Positions 20,723-31,986 of a DNA stretch of 64,000 nucleotides are shown one piece after another; the first letter of the stretch is position 1, and each line of letters starts with the position of its first letter. The stretch spans positions 133,700,416 through 133,764,415 of the forward strand of contig NC_068938.1 of the NCBI RefSeq assembly GCF_016801865.2, in the 5' to 3' direction. The position numbers and the translations under genes were made by a program. The DNA comes from Culex pipiens pallens. Its lineage: Eukaryota; Arthropoda; Insecta; Diptera; Culicidae. The notes under the pieces were generated by a model that had not been told where the DNA came from, searched no databases, and worked only from the letters and a program-made list of their open reading frames with translations.

Positions 20723-23700
20723 TCAGTTGATGGACCGTTTGCGCTGCTGTTGCTGCTGCTGCTGCTGGTGGGTGCCAACCGAAAGCGACTTTCTCCGGGT
20801 GGTGATGGTGGAGGTCTTTTTGCTGTTGTTGCTGCTGCTAGTAGCGTTCTGAGTTCTGTTGCCGGCCGCAGCAGATGAGCGTTTGTTGTTAGAATGTGAG
20901 GCAGAAAGGGACGACAATTGAGAAGAAGATGAGCTGTGGGTTGTTGATGAGGGATGATGGTTTGTGTTGCTGTGTTGTTGTTGCTGTTGTTTGCTGTTGT
21001 TGGCAGTGTTGTTACTGTTGGCGGATGAAGAGAGGAGGGCCGCGCTGGCACTTCGACGGCGGGGTGGTGAGATGGCTGTAAGGATGGTGAACACGAATGA
21101 AGAATACATCGAGATGATCATGATGATGATGAGACGTGAAAGAGGCGCGCATTCAATCACACTCACACAACATCGAAATCTCCGGTCAACAGAGCGAACA
21201 CTTACCGTTACGGTCGATGGCCGAGGCCGACGTGGAAGCCAGATTCTTGGCGGGGGTTATTGTTGGTTTCACCTTCTTGTCGCCGCCCGCTCCACCGAGC
21301 TTGTGGGAGGGCGTGCCGGGAGGTCCGCCGGCGCCAGCGCCAGCTTTCTCCGCGGCCTTTTCAATCTTTGGCTGAACCTGTTTGTGTACGGTGACGGTGT
21401 TCCAGTACTCCATCTGCTCCTTGCGGGTCGTGGCGACCTGACGCTGCAGGTCGGGACTTTCGAACAGCAGTTTCTACAATAAGATTGAAGTCGTTAGTAC
21501 AGCTCGAACATCTAAACCTTGAATGTGAACTCACCTGCAGCTTCCGGATCGTCTTCTGCATGACCTCGGGCGACACCAGCCCAAAGTCGAACATCGAGCT
21601 CATGTGCAGCACAAAGTTGCGGTACAGATGCTTCCGCAGCAGTTCCCGCCCGCGACACTCGATGAACATCTCGAGCGCCACCGGGATCTGGCAGTCCCCG
21701 ACGTAGCCGTACTTCATCACGTGCAGGTTCCACATCTTCATGAGCTCCTTCTCGCCCTCGTTCACGTCGGTAAACTCGTCGATCATCTGCATCGTTTTGT
21801 GCTGCAACCAGAGCGGATCGCTCTCGCCCTCGGAGTCGATGTCCAGCTCCTTCGGGTGCACCGGCAGGCACGTCATCGTGTGGTGGTACATCCTGAAAGG
21901 GGAAGGTAAAATTAAGTTCATCATCTTGCCCCGCAGACAAAACCCGAAACCCCACCTGCTGTGCCCGGTGATGAACGGCCGCTGGCTGTCGAACTCGTTC
22001 TCGTCCAGCTCGATGAACTCGGTGAGGCTGTGCTTGGTGCGGCGCGGCCGGCACACCAGCAGGTTCGTGACCACGGTCCGCCGGACGGGCCCACGCCGCG
22101 AGAACGCACTCGCCGAGCCGAGCAGGTCGTGCGGCGACCCGTTGTACGAGCCGTCGTACAGCTCGTTGATGGACACGTCGATCCGCGCCCCGCCGTTCGG
22201 GATGGGAATGTACGTGAAGATGAAGCGCGCGTGGCACAGCTTCAGGTGCTTCAGCAGCGGGTAGATCGAGCCGGCGTCCAGACTGCACCACGGACAGTGA
22301 AAGTCCGACTTGGTTTCCGTCTGCTGGCGCGAGTTGTTGTTGTACACAAACTGATAGATGATGTGGTCGATCTTGGGCTCGTCCGCGTAGCGTTTCACCT
22401 CGGTCGAGGACGAAGCCGTGGTGCCGCTGTTGGTGGAGGTCAGTGGAACCAGAGCGCCAGAGTTCGCGTCCAGCGGAGGAACGTTGCCGGCTGCGGCCGC
22501 CGGCGTCAGGATGGTGTTGTTGTTGATGTTAATGTTGAGGTTTTTCCTGAACGCCGCCCCAGACAACTGGTCCGGTTTGTGGTTCTCTTTGTCGTTGCCC
22601 TCGTTGTTGTTCAACGTGATCGTGATCGGAAGCGGTCGGTCCACCAGCCCCGGAAGAGCCTCCTTCGTCCACTGCAAGCGGAACTTCAACACCGGTGACT
22701 TGTTAAACGCCAGAATCGGATTCTGGTCATCCAACCCGTTCTGATTCTTGCAGATGTCAACAATGTCCAGTTCGTTCCGTTCGCCGTTGATCGGCTGAAT
22801 CGTCTCCCAGGTCGCGTTCTTCTTCGGCGAGTTGTACTTTTGCATCTGCTGCTGGTGAGGTAATATTTCCTGTACAGTAAGCTCGTAATCTCCCTCCTTC
22901 AACAGACACCGCCCGTATTTATCGTAAATGATCAACTCCGTCCCAAACAGCTTCGTACTGCCGCTAATCTTCTGCCGCTTCGCCGACGGCTCCTCATCGC
23001 TCCCACCATTCTCGTACGAATCACTCCCGTTCGAAATCGGACAATACCCGTTCCCGCCACCGCTCGTGTGCATGTGAACCCGAAACAGCAACAGAAACGA
23101 CAACTGCGGACCCGCCACCTGGTTCACCCCAACCGAACTAAACGACTCGGTCGCTATGCTAATCGTGGGCACCTTATCGTCCGCCGGCTTCTCCACCGGA
23201 TTCACCAACACGTCCGACTTGCCAACGGCCACCTGCATCAGCGCCGACGCAATGTCCTTCCGCTTGTTGTGTGACACCTTCAGCAGCACCGTCTCGACCT
23301 GCACGGTCTTGGCACTGCTCCCATTCTCACCGTGATCCTGCTGCGCCGACGCCTTGGAACCATCCATCGGGTCATCGCCGACCGTCTGTTGGTCACGCTT
23401 GTCGAAAAAGCCCAGGAACAGCACCGTCAGGTACTCGCCCGTCAGCGAGATGCCGTTGGCTTTGTCGTTGCGCAGTTTGTTCATCTTTTGGTTCAGCATC
23501 GAGTCGATCTTGAAGCTGTTGCGCGTTTTGTGCGAGCGCGACATCCGGTGGCACATGTACGACAGGTTGCGGTTTAGGAAGATGGGCTGCGGTGGGAGAA
23601 GAAATTGTATGTTTAGATGGAAGTTCTGGAATGCTGATGAAGGTTCTTACCGATATCATGTTGCGTGTTCGCAAGTACCGGTAGATTTGTGTTGGCTCTG

Positions 23701-26700
23701 GAATAAGAAAAGAAAAAGTATTAATTTCAATTTGAATTTTCAAGGGGACCGACAAAGCAGGCAAACGGTCAAAAAGTGCTAGTTTGTTTGTTTGTCATAG
23801 TCTAATACCTCCTTAAGAGTTAGGCTTCAAAAGACCTTTCGAATGCAAGGCTGTATATTAGAAAGCCATCGTGGTGATTATTGCATTCGATCGTAATATT
23901 TCGATCGTAATTTCTCGACTCACGATCGAGATTTCGTCGATGGTAGATTGAGATCATTCGATCGTAATTTCTTGATCTACCATTGAAAAATAACGACTGA
24001 CGATCGAGAAAATCTCGATATGTGTTTTAAAAAATTCAACTATTCAAAAATTTTAAAAATTTCAGAAATTTAAAAAAAACAGAAATTTTCAAAATTAAAT
24101 AATTTCAAAAATATAAAAAATTTCAAAGATTTCAAAAATTTTAAAATTTTTAAAAAATTTAAAAATTTCAAAATTTCAAAAATTTCAAAATTTCAAAAAT
24201 TTCAAAAATTTTAAAAATTTTAAAAATTTTAAAAATTTTAAAAATTTCAAAAATTACAAAAATATCAAAATTTTTAAAGTTTTTAAAAATTTCATAGATT
24301 TCAAAAATTTTAAAAATTTCAAAAATTAATTCAAAAATTTCAAATATTTCAAATATTTTAAAATTTCAAAAAATACAATTTTTTTTAAAAATTTAATTTT
24401 TTAAAAAATTTTAAAAATTTCAAAACTTTAAAAAATTTTAAAAAAATTTAAGAATTTCTAAATTCGCAATTCGCAATTTTCAGTGTAAGAACGGGCCTTG
24501 ACCGATCTTATGCACTAGGTTCCCGACGAACACGCACTGCCCTTACACCTACATCTCACCCTTGCTCTGAGTCAGTACGAGCAGCACGCTAGAACACGCT
24601 TTGAGTGTTCGTGCCAGGCATGCACACCTTCTTTTCCGGTTACGCATTTTAACTCGGCCGGGGGTGGTACATTACGTAGGGTTTGATGTAAGTATAAGCG
24701 CCTAACCATTTAAAGTGTGCCTAACAACTTTCATTAAAGCAAAAACTGTTATATTTTTAGTTTGAATTCAAGCACTAATTGTTATTTTACTGTGTATTGT
24801 TTTCTCCTGAAACCTTTCCTAGTGTTGAGTCGTATATGTTGCTATTTCTTCTGTCGCGGTGTTTTGTTACAATTTTTGGTCCTAAGCATGTTATAAAAGT
24901 TTACCAAAAATACAATAGTAATATTTGTGTTAATCCTTTAACCATTCCATAAATTGAGTAAGGGCTCAAACCTCACTTGTTTGAAAAAAGGGTGAAGATT
25001 GAAAACAATAGACAGTAAAAGAGAATTTATTTTATAAAAATCAGGTATCAATAGTAAGAGAATGATGAGCGTATTTTGAAGAATAAAAATGAGAAGCTAG
25101 ATGTATTAGATGTAAAATTAGACAATAGTTAATAAATAGAGATACAAAACAAGCTTAGATTATAGTAATGATAATTTATAGGACAGGTAAAGAATTATTC
25201 AAATAAATAAATTCGCAATAACATCAAAAAAGATTAGGCGAATGATAAATAGACTTGATATTACTAGTACATTAAGGAAAAGTATATTTTAAGAAAAAAA
25301 AAAACAAAGCAAAGTTTGTTACAGCAGTATCAATTGATAGAAAAGAGTGGAAAAGCTTTGAGAGATAAGTGAATCAAAAGTTAGTAAAATTAAAATCAAA
25401 TGTTGGATATTAAATAGAAGAATCAGTGAAGAATTGGGAATCAGAAGAGCAAAATAAAAATAGGAGATAGGTGGTAGCTGAGAATGAAGAGAAGTGAAAA
25501 CCCCGCTCTGCGATGTTTCAGGTACATCTACAGCAGTTGACTCAACATACTGCGAATCAAAACAATACCGTCTACAATCACAAATTACTTCCCTTTCCCA
25601 CATTGTCGCGCCCCTTTCTTTTAGCCGTCTCGACTCTGACCCGCGGTGGTCAAAGGTTTACGATCCGTTTCCACAGGCCACCAGCTAGGTCATCATGAAA
25701 ACCAAGCCAACGTGGAGGTAAGAAAATAGGACACTCGCAAGGAACCAGAGCTATAAAATTTAAGAATTTCTAAAATGTCTAAAATATCTAAAATTTCTAA
25801 AAATTTTAAAATTTCAAAAAAATTGAAAATTTCAAAGATTTTAAAGATTACTAAATAAAAAAATATCCAAGCAAATTTCTTTTTTATTAATTTTCATTTT
25901 TTGGAATTTCAGAAATTTTTATTAAATATTTAAATGTACAATTCTTGAAATTTTGAAATTTTTTGAATTTTTTTAAAAATTTTAATTCCACAATAGACCT
26001 CATTAGGACAAATCCCACAACGCAAAATGTTAAAAAATTTAAATTTTTTTGAATTTTTTAAAAATTCGTTAAAATTTTTCAATTTTGTTTTTTTTTCACA
26101 TGAAAAAAAAATTAACTTAGATTTTATTGAAATATTCCGTTTAAATAAAAAAAAATAAAAAAATGGTATTACAAGTTACGATCGTAATTTCTCGATGTGA
26201 TAAAGAAACAAGTCAGCCAGGATAAATAAAATCGTTAACATGGATAAAAAGGCGGTGTAAAACTTTTAGTTTTTTTTTTACGGTACTCATAAATCAAAAA
26301 ATAAATAAATGATGAAACAAGTAAAAAGGAAAGTCCTCACCGGGAATATTGATTACGATCCAGCATAATTCTCCTTCACGAGCAAAATTTCGATCCATCG
26401 GCTTGGTAGATTTCGTAGGGAACGGGAACCCAACGTTCCAATCTCCTCGGAACTGCTTCCCGACGTCCCGAAATCCCTTCTTGACCAAAACTCGTAAAAC
26501 TTCACTCTCTAAAGTCTTCCGCGGATGATGACATTACAACCAACTACCAGAAAAGGCAAAAAACGGATCTATAATCTGGTTTAGACACTTTTCTTTAATT
26601 TTCTTAGAAGTTAATTTTCTATTAGAACTTGTTGGTAAGTTTTTTTAATAGAAAAGCAGTGAAAATGTACAAATGTACACGTAGACTAACATTCTGCAAT

Positions 26701-29700
26701 GAATTTACAGAAATTAAAGCTCCGGCGGAGTGGTTTGCTCGTGAATTTGTTTTTTTCAATCACTGACGCTGCATTGGCCGATTGATCTGGCAACTTCTGT
26801 ATCTGGTCGCTTTATGATTTGCGTTCCGGAACACACAACATGTACATCCGTCGGCAGTTCGCGACGGGTGCTGGGCAACCCGTGGCCATTCGATTCAGAC
26901 CAGGTTTAGTCGGTGGAGGCCGTCTTCAAGCAGTTCTACGCCTTCAAGAACCGGTTCCCGCTTGTGCAGCAATACCACCAGAAGCGTTTCCGGAAGATTT
27001 TTTTCGTTCCGTAACCCGGACACCTGCTAACCGTAAAATGTGCCGGTTGTTTTTGTGCGATGAGTTGTAGTTATTTTATATGTATCATGGAATAACAATT
27101 TCTTGTTGAATAAAATTGATTTATAATCGGAATAAAAAATCTTTTAAAATAAACAGATCATGGTATGCAATATTCAAAGCACATGAAAACCGCTGGAAAA
27201 CCATTCAATTTACACAAAAAAAATCATTTCAAATTCATGTGCAAACCATTCCAAAGTCATGTGAGCTTTCACTCTAAATTAACGTGTTTTTCATTTGGAT
27301 TTGCAACCTCGCGCGATGGATTTTTTTCAAGTGATTTACACGTGACATTCACATGCAAAGTCGTATGGGGCAGATTTATGTGTAGAAAATGTGATATTAG
27401 GTCTATTCCCGTACTTGCAGAATTGCAGAATTTCTGCAGCTTCTGCAGAATTCTGCAGCCAGCATAAGTCACTTTTTTGCAGCACGTTCCCGTACTTTTC
27501 AGCTCGCTCTCTTCATCTCTCTCTTTTGCAAAAGTTCTGCAAGGAGAGAAGCGGCAAAAAATTTGCCTGGGTAGCGTGTTTCAGTACTTTTTCTGCAACA
27601 TTGTACACAGTTGAGTGGATTTATTCAAATTGGGTATTATTTTTTTAATTATTTCAAAATATTTAAAAAAATGGTTGATAAAAAAGTAATTGAAGGAAGT
27701 TTACCTCTAGAACTCTAGAACACAACATTTTATTTAAAAAATCTAGGATGTATGCATAGGTAGAAATATTTAGGAAGCATCTTAAAAATTTTACATTAGG
27801 TGAACAATTTTACAAATTAGAGTGGCAGGTACGTTTAATAAATATGATAAAAAAGGTTTTATATAGAAGGGACCATAAATACATGTTTAATAGCAAAATG
27901 TTTGAAAGATTATTCAGGATAACTTAATTAAATCATGACTGGATGTAACATGAAAGAACAACGGTGACGCAGTAAAATTGACAAATAAAAAAAATAATCA
28001 CAGACTCAAAAATTTTGATACACATAAATTAAGCAATCTGGAAATTAAGAAATCCATAATCAAAAATATAAAAAAAATATTTCCACATCCAAAAACTTAA
28101 AAAAAAAAATTAAATCAGATATTTGAGAAATTTAAAAATGCAAATAATTATATCAGAAAAATAAAAAAACAATAAATCACAAATTCAAAGCTCAAAAAAT
28201 CAAATAATTAAAAACTAAATATTTCAAAATGATTAAAGTTAAAAAAAATCTTAATTTAAAAAATTCAAAATAAACAAACGATTGAAAAAAAAATCGAAAT
28301 AAAATAACAAAAGTTTTTTTTAATATTTATGATTTCAGAACACAACAAATTCAAAAGCTACAGCTAAATATAATAAGATAGAAACATAAAGAAATTTTAA
28401 TTTCAAATACAAGTAAAATTGAAAAATTCTGTTAATCAATTTTTTTTAAACTAAAATATAAATAAAATAGGAACAGTCAAAATTTCCCTCCCCTGTCGAT
28501 TCAGAATTGTGTTGTTGTTCGAACACTCAGTGCTCAAACTCAACCCAATTACGAGTCATCTCTGCGATACGGCTTTACGCAGTAGGCCTGGCCGCTTTAA
28601 CGCTTGTGATGTTTCAATGCATTTCGATGCAATGGCGCACTACAAATGTTAATAAATGACAAGAAGAGTGCTAGGCGTCATCTAACCTAAGGCACTCTCC
28701 AGGATCCCTTCGAAAGATTGGCTGCGCTAGGGTCTGATTAGATTAGATTAGATTAGAATAGGAACAGTCAAAATTTCCAATCTTCAAATCCCCTAAATTT
28801 GAGTTTCTAACCTAAAATATGACTTCAAAAATGTGTATTTATTATCATTCAGGATGGCGTAAAAATTAAAAGTTCAAGAATGTAAGAATTTAAGAATTTA
28901 AGAATTTAAGAATTTAAGAATTTAGGAATTTAAGAATTTAAGAATTTAAGAATTTGAGAATTTAAGAATTTAAGAATTTGAGAATTTAAGAAGTTTAATT
29001 TTGACAAAATACATTTTTTTTCTGGTTCATATAAGAATACAAATTGGTAGCACCGTTAAAGGTATAATTTATTATTTGCCAATTAAATTTACCTGTTATT
29101 TAACACACATATTTAGTATATTCCGAGGTATATTCAAAAACAATTGAAGATCAAAAATTAGTCCTAATCAAATATTTATTTGAAATTATTAAACTCAAAA
29201 GAAATGTGTCTTTTAAAAGTTTTAAAAAACAATTTGTTTTTAAAGTACAATTTTTTGTTGGGGTACTAGCCGTACTGTAATACTATGGCTTATGTTATCA
29301 ATTTTTATCAGTTAAAAATATCAAGACTAAAAAAATCGCTATATAATTTACATAAATGAACATCAAACAATGAACATAAAAAAAATCGATCTCAATAAAA
29401 CCAGACATAAAAAAGTACCCCAAAATCAGTACAACTTAAAATGCTTAATTTCACCCAACTTGCAGATTTTATGTAAGCGTGTAGTCAACATCCTTCACAC
29501 CAAATTGCAGTTACTTTTCAACCAGAAAGAGAAGAGAGAGCTTGCAGAAAAGTACGGGAACGGTTTTGCTGCAACTTCTACCTCTCTCACTGCAGAAGTT
29601 CTGCTTGAGAGAAAAGTTACTTTTGTTGCAGAAAAGTACGGGAACGCTCTGCTGCCGTTTTTGTGCAGAATTGCATCATTCTGCAGTACGGGAATAGACC

Positions 29701-31412
29701 TATTGCTATGTGCCTTTTTTTCAGTGCACAAACCAACACCACCAGCAGCGCCTGTGGGAGTGAGCTAGTGATGCCAGGAAACTTTCGCTATGAATGCTAC
29801 TTTTCGTGAGTGTTCGCTTAAAATTTCATCAATTTTGGCAACACTAAGCAGACCCCAAAAAGCGCTGGAAGAAAAAAAGAACTAAGCTGAAAATGAATGC
29901 ATTTTTGAAATATTTTTTTTAAATGCTTGTAAAAGGAATAGCATAACTTTTAATACAAGTAAAAATAAACAGAAATATTCATAAAAAAATGCTCTACTCG
30001 TTGGTGTACTTGGTTTTAGTGAATTTCAAGGAACAATCCAGATTATCCAGCATCAGCATCATTTAGACACGACCGCTTATTAGGCTTAAAATAGATTTTT
30101 AAATCAATTTTGAAAAATTAACCTCGCGGTCCTTCTTGACAGAAAAGTTCCTACTTGACAGCTCGTTCAAAGGGGACCATAGTTGATCCATCGAAAAGAT
30201 GTTGTCTTGTAATTATTATCTTTTGCATTAAAATGAAAAAAAAAAAAATGAGCTGAAATGGTTTTTGATCGTGATTTTTACCGCTGTACATAAAATATGA
30301 CATATGGCTTAAGAACCCAATTGGGTGCTCCATTGGGACTTATGGGACCCCAAGACATTTGTTAAAAAAAAAAGATTCTTAGTCGATATGTGTACGTAAA
30401 AGTGGGTCTAGGAAGTCGAATTTAGAACTAATTTTTCGAGTGATTTTATAGCCTATCTTCAGTATGGGAAGAAGGCAAAACATCACACTTTTTATCATCA
30501 TTATCATTCATCACCTTTTTGGAGAGGTGCGCCCGTTGATTTCTTCGACTTTATGTTTGTTTGAGAAACACTAATCTGCCGCTCTAATCGAGTCCGTCCC
30601 ATATGTAAAAACAGCAAGCCGAGAAAAACGCAAGTCAAATTTGTTCCGCCCATAAGGTTATATGCAAGAATTTCACGAAAAAGTGTATTTTCTACGGTTT
30701 TATGGAAAAAGTACTAATGTTTATTTTTTTCTGACAGTTTACATGATTTCGAACCAAACTGCATCATGAACTCAATATTGACAAAGTTACATATGGGACG
30801 GACTTGATTTGAGCGGCAGAGTAGTGATATTCCGAAGAAGTTTAGAATATCACAAACCTTTGCGCAAAACATGACTACAGAAACAGCAAGGCAAAGGCAG
30901 CAAAAACAAAATAACAAAATTGAAAGTGAGACGCCGCCTCGAGGGACCTTTCATTTTATTCTACGAACAACCCTCACCCTCTGACCACCTCAGCAGTCTG
31001 CAATGTTGCTGTCCCACCAACAACAACAGAAAAAGGTGCTGATTGTGTGACGCGCGCCAGGGATGGCCGTTCCATAACGATCCATCAGAGGTAAAGGCAG
31101 GAAAAACACACACAAACAGAATCCAAACAAGAAAACATAAAAGAAACACGACAAAAAAAAACACAAACACTCACTCTCGAAGGCCTGCATGAAGAGCTCG
31201 TGATCGGTCTGGAACTGTTCCACCTTGGTCGGTTGCTGCTGTTTGGCCACTTCGGTGTCCTTTTCCTTCTTTTTAGGAGGTGCCTTCCGATTCTTGGAAT
31301 TGGTTCCAGACCCAGTCGATGGGGCGACGCCACCAGCAGCAGCTGTGGCCGTCGTTGGGCCCGATGACCCCGGGCCACCACCCCCACTGTTACTTCCATT
31401 CTTTGACTCCAT
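20723..31412 (-). CDS. Su(z)12: Polycomb protein Su(z)12 (PRC2 subunit)
   Basis: Six coding exons on the - strand, 31412-31175, 23697-23651, 23586-21956, 21892-21535, 21473-21206 and 21075-20723, total 2,895 nt and 964 residues. All junctions are GT/AG and the frame closes. Su(z)12 is a core nuclear subunit of PRC2, needed for H3K27 methylation by E(z). Exon 1 starts MESKNGSNSG and ends HELFMQAFE, which joins exon 2 KPTQIYRYLRTRN exactly across the 7.5 kb intron. The C2H2 finger (FHCPWCSLDAGSIYP...CH) is at about 524-547. The VEFS box at about 610-760 includes DVNEGEKELMKMWNLHVMKYG and FVLHMSSMFDFGLVSPEVM. The last exon is Ser/Asn/Gln-rich, with an eight-Gln run and basic KKTSTITTRRKS. The 63-bp intron 3 is stop-free and in frame. 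Confidence 0.93.
21893..21955 (-). other. Su(z)12 intron 3: 63 bp, in frame and without stop
   Basis: Donor gtgggg and acceptor tttcag fit the consensus moderately. Splicing restores the conserved ITGHSRMYHH. If retained, 21 residues beginning after Arg would be inserted between the exon-3 and exon-4 parts of the VEFS region without changing frame. Confidence 0.7.
23875..24010. repeat. Cluster of CGATCGTAATTTCTCGA palindromic words
   Basis: CGATCGTAAT.TCTCGA-like words occur in both orientations at least five times in 135 bp. One further copy is at 26179-26197, beyond the AT-rich block and the retroposon. The two sites look like the ends of one 2.3 kb unit whose AT-rich interior was later hit by the retroposon. 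Confidence 0.45.
24023..24462. repeat. AT-rich array of AAATTTCAAAAATTTTAAA words
   Basis: About 440 bp of degenerate AAAATTTCAAAAATTTTAAA-type repeats. The same composition resumes at about 25756-26130 on the far side of the retroposon, so the array was split by the insertion. No coding capacity. Confidence 0.7.
24463..25755 (-). mobile_element. 1.3 kb non-LTR retroposon copy, (TTGCGAA) tail
   Basis: Flanked by the 19-bp direct repeat AAATTTAAGAATTTCTAAA (24444-24462 and 25756-25774), a good target-site duplication. The left end TTCGCAATTCGCAATTTTC is shared with the copy at 40913, while the right ends differ. Read on the - strand, this means a fixed 3' end with a short TTGCGAA tail repeat and variable 5' truncation, as in LINE copies. 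It contains no reverse transcriptase, so what remains is probably a long 3' UTR. About 260 bp at the right (25497-25755) are especially well conserved between the copies. Confidence 0.7.
26294..26536 (-). other. Orphan protein-like ORF in Su(z)12 intron 1
   Basis: An open - strand frame reads VKKGFRDVGKQFRGDWNVG and, further on, MDRNFAREGELCWIVINIPG, followed by a plausible donor (cccg|gtgagg) at about 26342. The composition looks protein-like. There is no in-frame ATG with good context upstream and I recognise no family. It could be an exon of an unannotated gene or a decayed retroelement. Confidence 0.25.
26760..27130 (+). pseudogene. Possible processed pseudogene (unidentified)
   Basis: Protein-like stretches appear in two frames, for example NPWPFDSDQV, then after an in-frame stop SVEAVFKQFYAFKNRFPL and QQYHQKRFRKIFF. 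They end in a stop, followed by AATAAA at about 27109. GC content is higher than in the surrounding intron. Interrupted frames plus a trailing polyadenylation signal suggest a retrocopy. I do not recognise the parent. Confidence 0.35.
28488..28756 (+). mobile_element. Short retroposon (SINE-like) with (GATTA)n tail, insertion 1
   Basis: The same 22-bp sequence stands at 28466-28487 and 28757-28778, an exact target-site duplication. The element ends in GATTAGATTAGATTAG. Its body ('ggccgctttaacgcttgtga', then 'taacctaaggcactctcc' and 'ctgcgctagggtctgattag') is shared with 44887-45187, and in part with 34580-34712. The long duplication and tail point to LINE-driven retroposition. Confidence 0.8.
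28870..28992. repeat. 8-bp satellite array (AAGAATTT)n, about 14 units
   Basis: Reverse-strand version of the array at 7968-8280, shorter and with several G-for-A variant units. It sits at the homologous position within MITE copy 2. Confidence 0.8.
30060..30335 (-). mobile_element. Dispersed repeat (AATTGGGTNCTAAA family), uninterrupted copy
   Basis: Reverse complement of the copies at 31987 and 32775. It includes 'acttgacagctcgtt', 'ggggaccatagttgatcc' and the tip 'taagaacccaattggg'. It is the intact reference that shows the copy at 7049-9580 is split. Confidence 0.55.
30378..30478. mobile_element. End fragment of the GGAAGGCA-tipped MITE family
   Basis: About 100 bp resemble the right end of 42293-42819: 'ttagtcgatatgtgtacgt', 'gtgggtcta', 'tttttcgagtgatttta' and a terminal 'gaagaaggcaaa'. 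The left half is missing. Confidence 0.5.
31175..31412 (-). CDS. Su(z)12: Su(z)12 exon 1 (coding)
   Basis: 238 nt, 79 codons plus one base. The ATG at 31412 begins MESKNGSNSGGGGPGSSG; the N-terminus is Gly/Ser/Thr/Ala-rich and then basic (NRKAPPKKKEKD). The conserved KVEQFQTDHELFMQAFE reaches the donor at 31174. This is part of the Su(z)12 entry, listed separately because it lies 7.5 kb from the next exon and its distal placement is easy to miss. Confidence 0.88.
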
Positions 31413-31986
31413 CCGGGCTCCTCCTCTTCCTTCCTCTTTGCCAGCGCGTTCAAACTCCAGCCGACGGGGTCGTTAATCTGCTATCGATTGCAAAATCGCT
31501 TCCCCTGCCTGGGGGTGGCGGGAACCGACGGGGTGGGCTCCACACAAGGTTCTGGCCCTCTTTCCACTCCTCCTCCTCCTCTTTCGTTTGCCTTGGCCCT
31601 CTCACACCACACAAACACCAACAAAGAACCCAGCAGCAGAAGCCCACGCGCAAACTTTTGCCCCCGCGGGAAAACCCTGATTCGTTCGATTCCGGCCCGA
31701 TCACTCGCGAAGTCACTACACCGGAGGGTGGTCCGGACACTTCCGGCTAATATGACACAGTTTACGCGGCCGAGGTTTTGATTTTCACGCGAATAAAAAC
31801 GTTCCGAACCGAGAATGGACAGGCCAGCAGAAATAAAACCCGCTTAAAAAGGTAAGCAGACGTTTGACATGACGCTCGGCGCGTCGCTTGATCTGGTACT
31901 GCAGCAGCAGCTGTCACCTGCGGCGAGGGTTTGCGAGAAGCAAAAGGTTGGAAGTGTTGGATTGGAAACTTGAAAAATTAAAAATT
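31413..31986 (-). promoter_or_regulatory. Presumed Su(z)12 promoter / 5' UTR region
   Basis: A GC-richer island of about 450 bp immediately upstream of the Su(z)12 ATG, with CT-rich and CCTCC tracts (31557-31605) and no TATA box at an obvious position. It lies between the coding exon and repeats that begin near 31980. Assignment rests on position and composition only. Confidence 0.4.

Larger units (their letters stand above)
27399..29701. mobile_element. 2.3 kb MITE with internal satellite, copy 2 (inverted)
   Basis: Reverse orientation of the element at 7235-9471, with the same AGGTCTATTCCCGTAC ends and again ATT on both sides (27396-27398, 29702-29704). Homology runs through both subterminal CTGCAG-rich ends and the AT-rich centre. 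It carries a 269-bp retroposon at 28488-28756, absent from copy 1. Without that insert it is about 2.03 kb, the shortfall coming mostly from a shorter satellite array. Confidence 0.75.
23698..31174 (-). other. Su(z)12 intron 1 (7.5 kb, transposon-rich)
   Basis: The donor is gtgagt after the codon-splitting A of Lys in AFEK|PTQ; the acceptor is ttattccag. The intron contains an AT-rich block, a 1.3 kb retroposon, a possible processed pseudogene, a 2.3 kb MITE carrying its own retroposon, and further repeat fragments. The other four introns are 61-130 bp, so mobile DNA explains nearly all its length. Confidence 0.85.

Noticed and set aside
20723..21051. Poly-Gln/Ser/Asn last exon of Su(z)12 as a separate low-complexity repeat
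   Set aside because: It is in phase with the preceding exon through good splice sites and ends the protein at 20723, so it is coding.
21961..22698. 245-codon + strand frame opposite Su(z)12
   Set aside because: Entirely antisense to the conserved zinc-finger/VEFS coding exon; composition is typical of a GC shadow.
31225..31781. Several overlapping + strand frames upstream of Su(z)12
   Set aside because: They are antisense to Su(z)12 exon 1 and its GC-rich promoter, and none has a recognisable domain.
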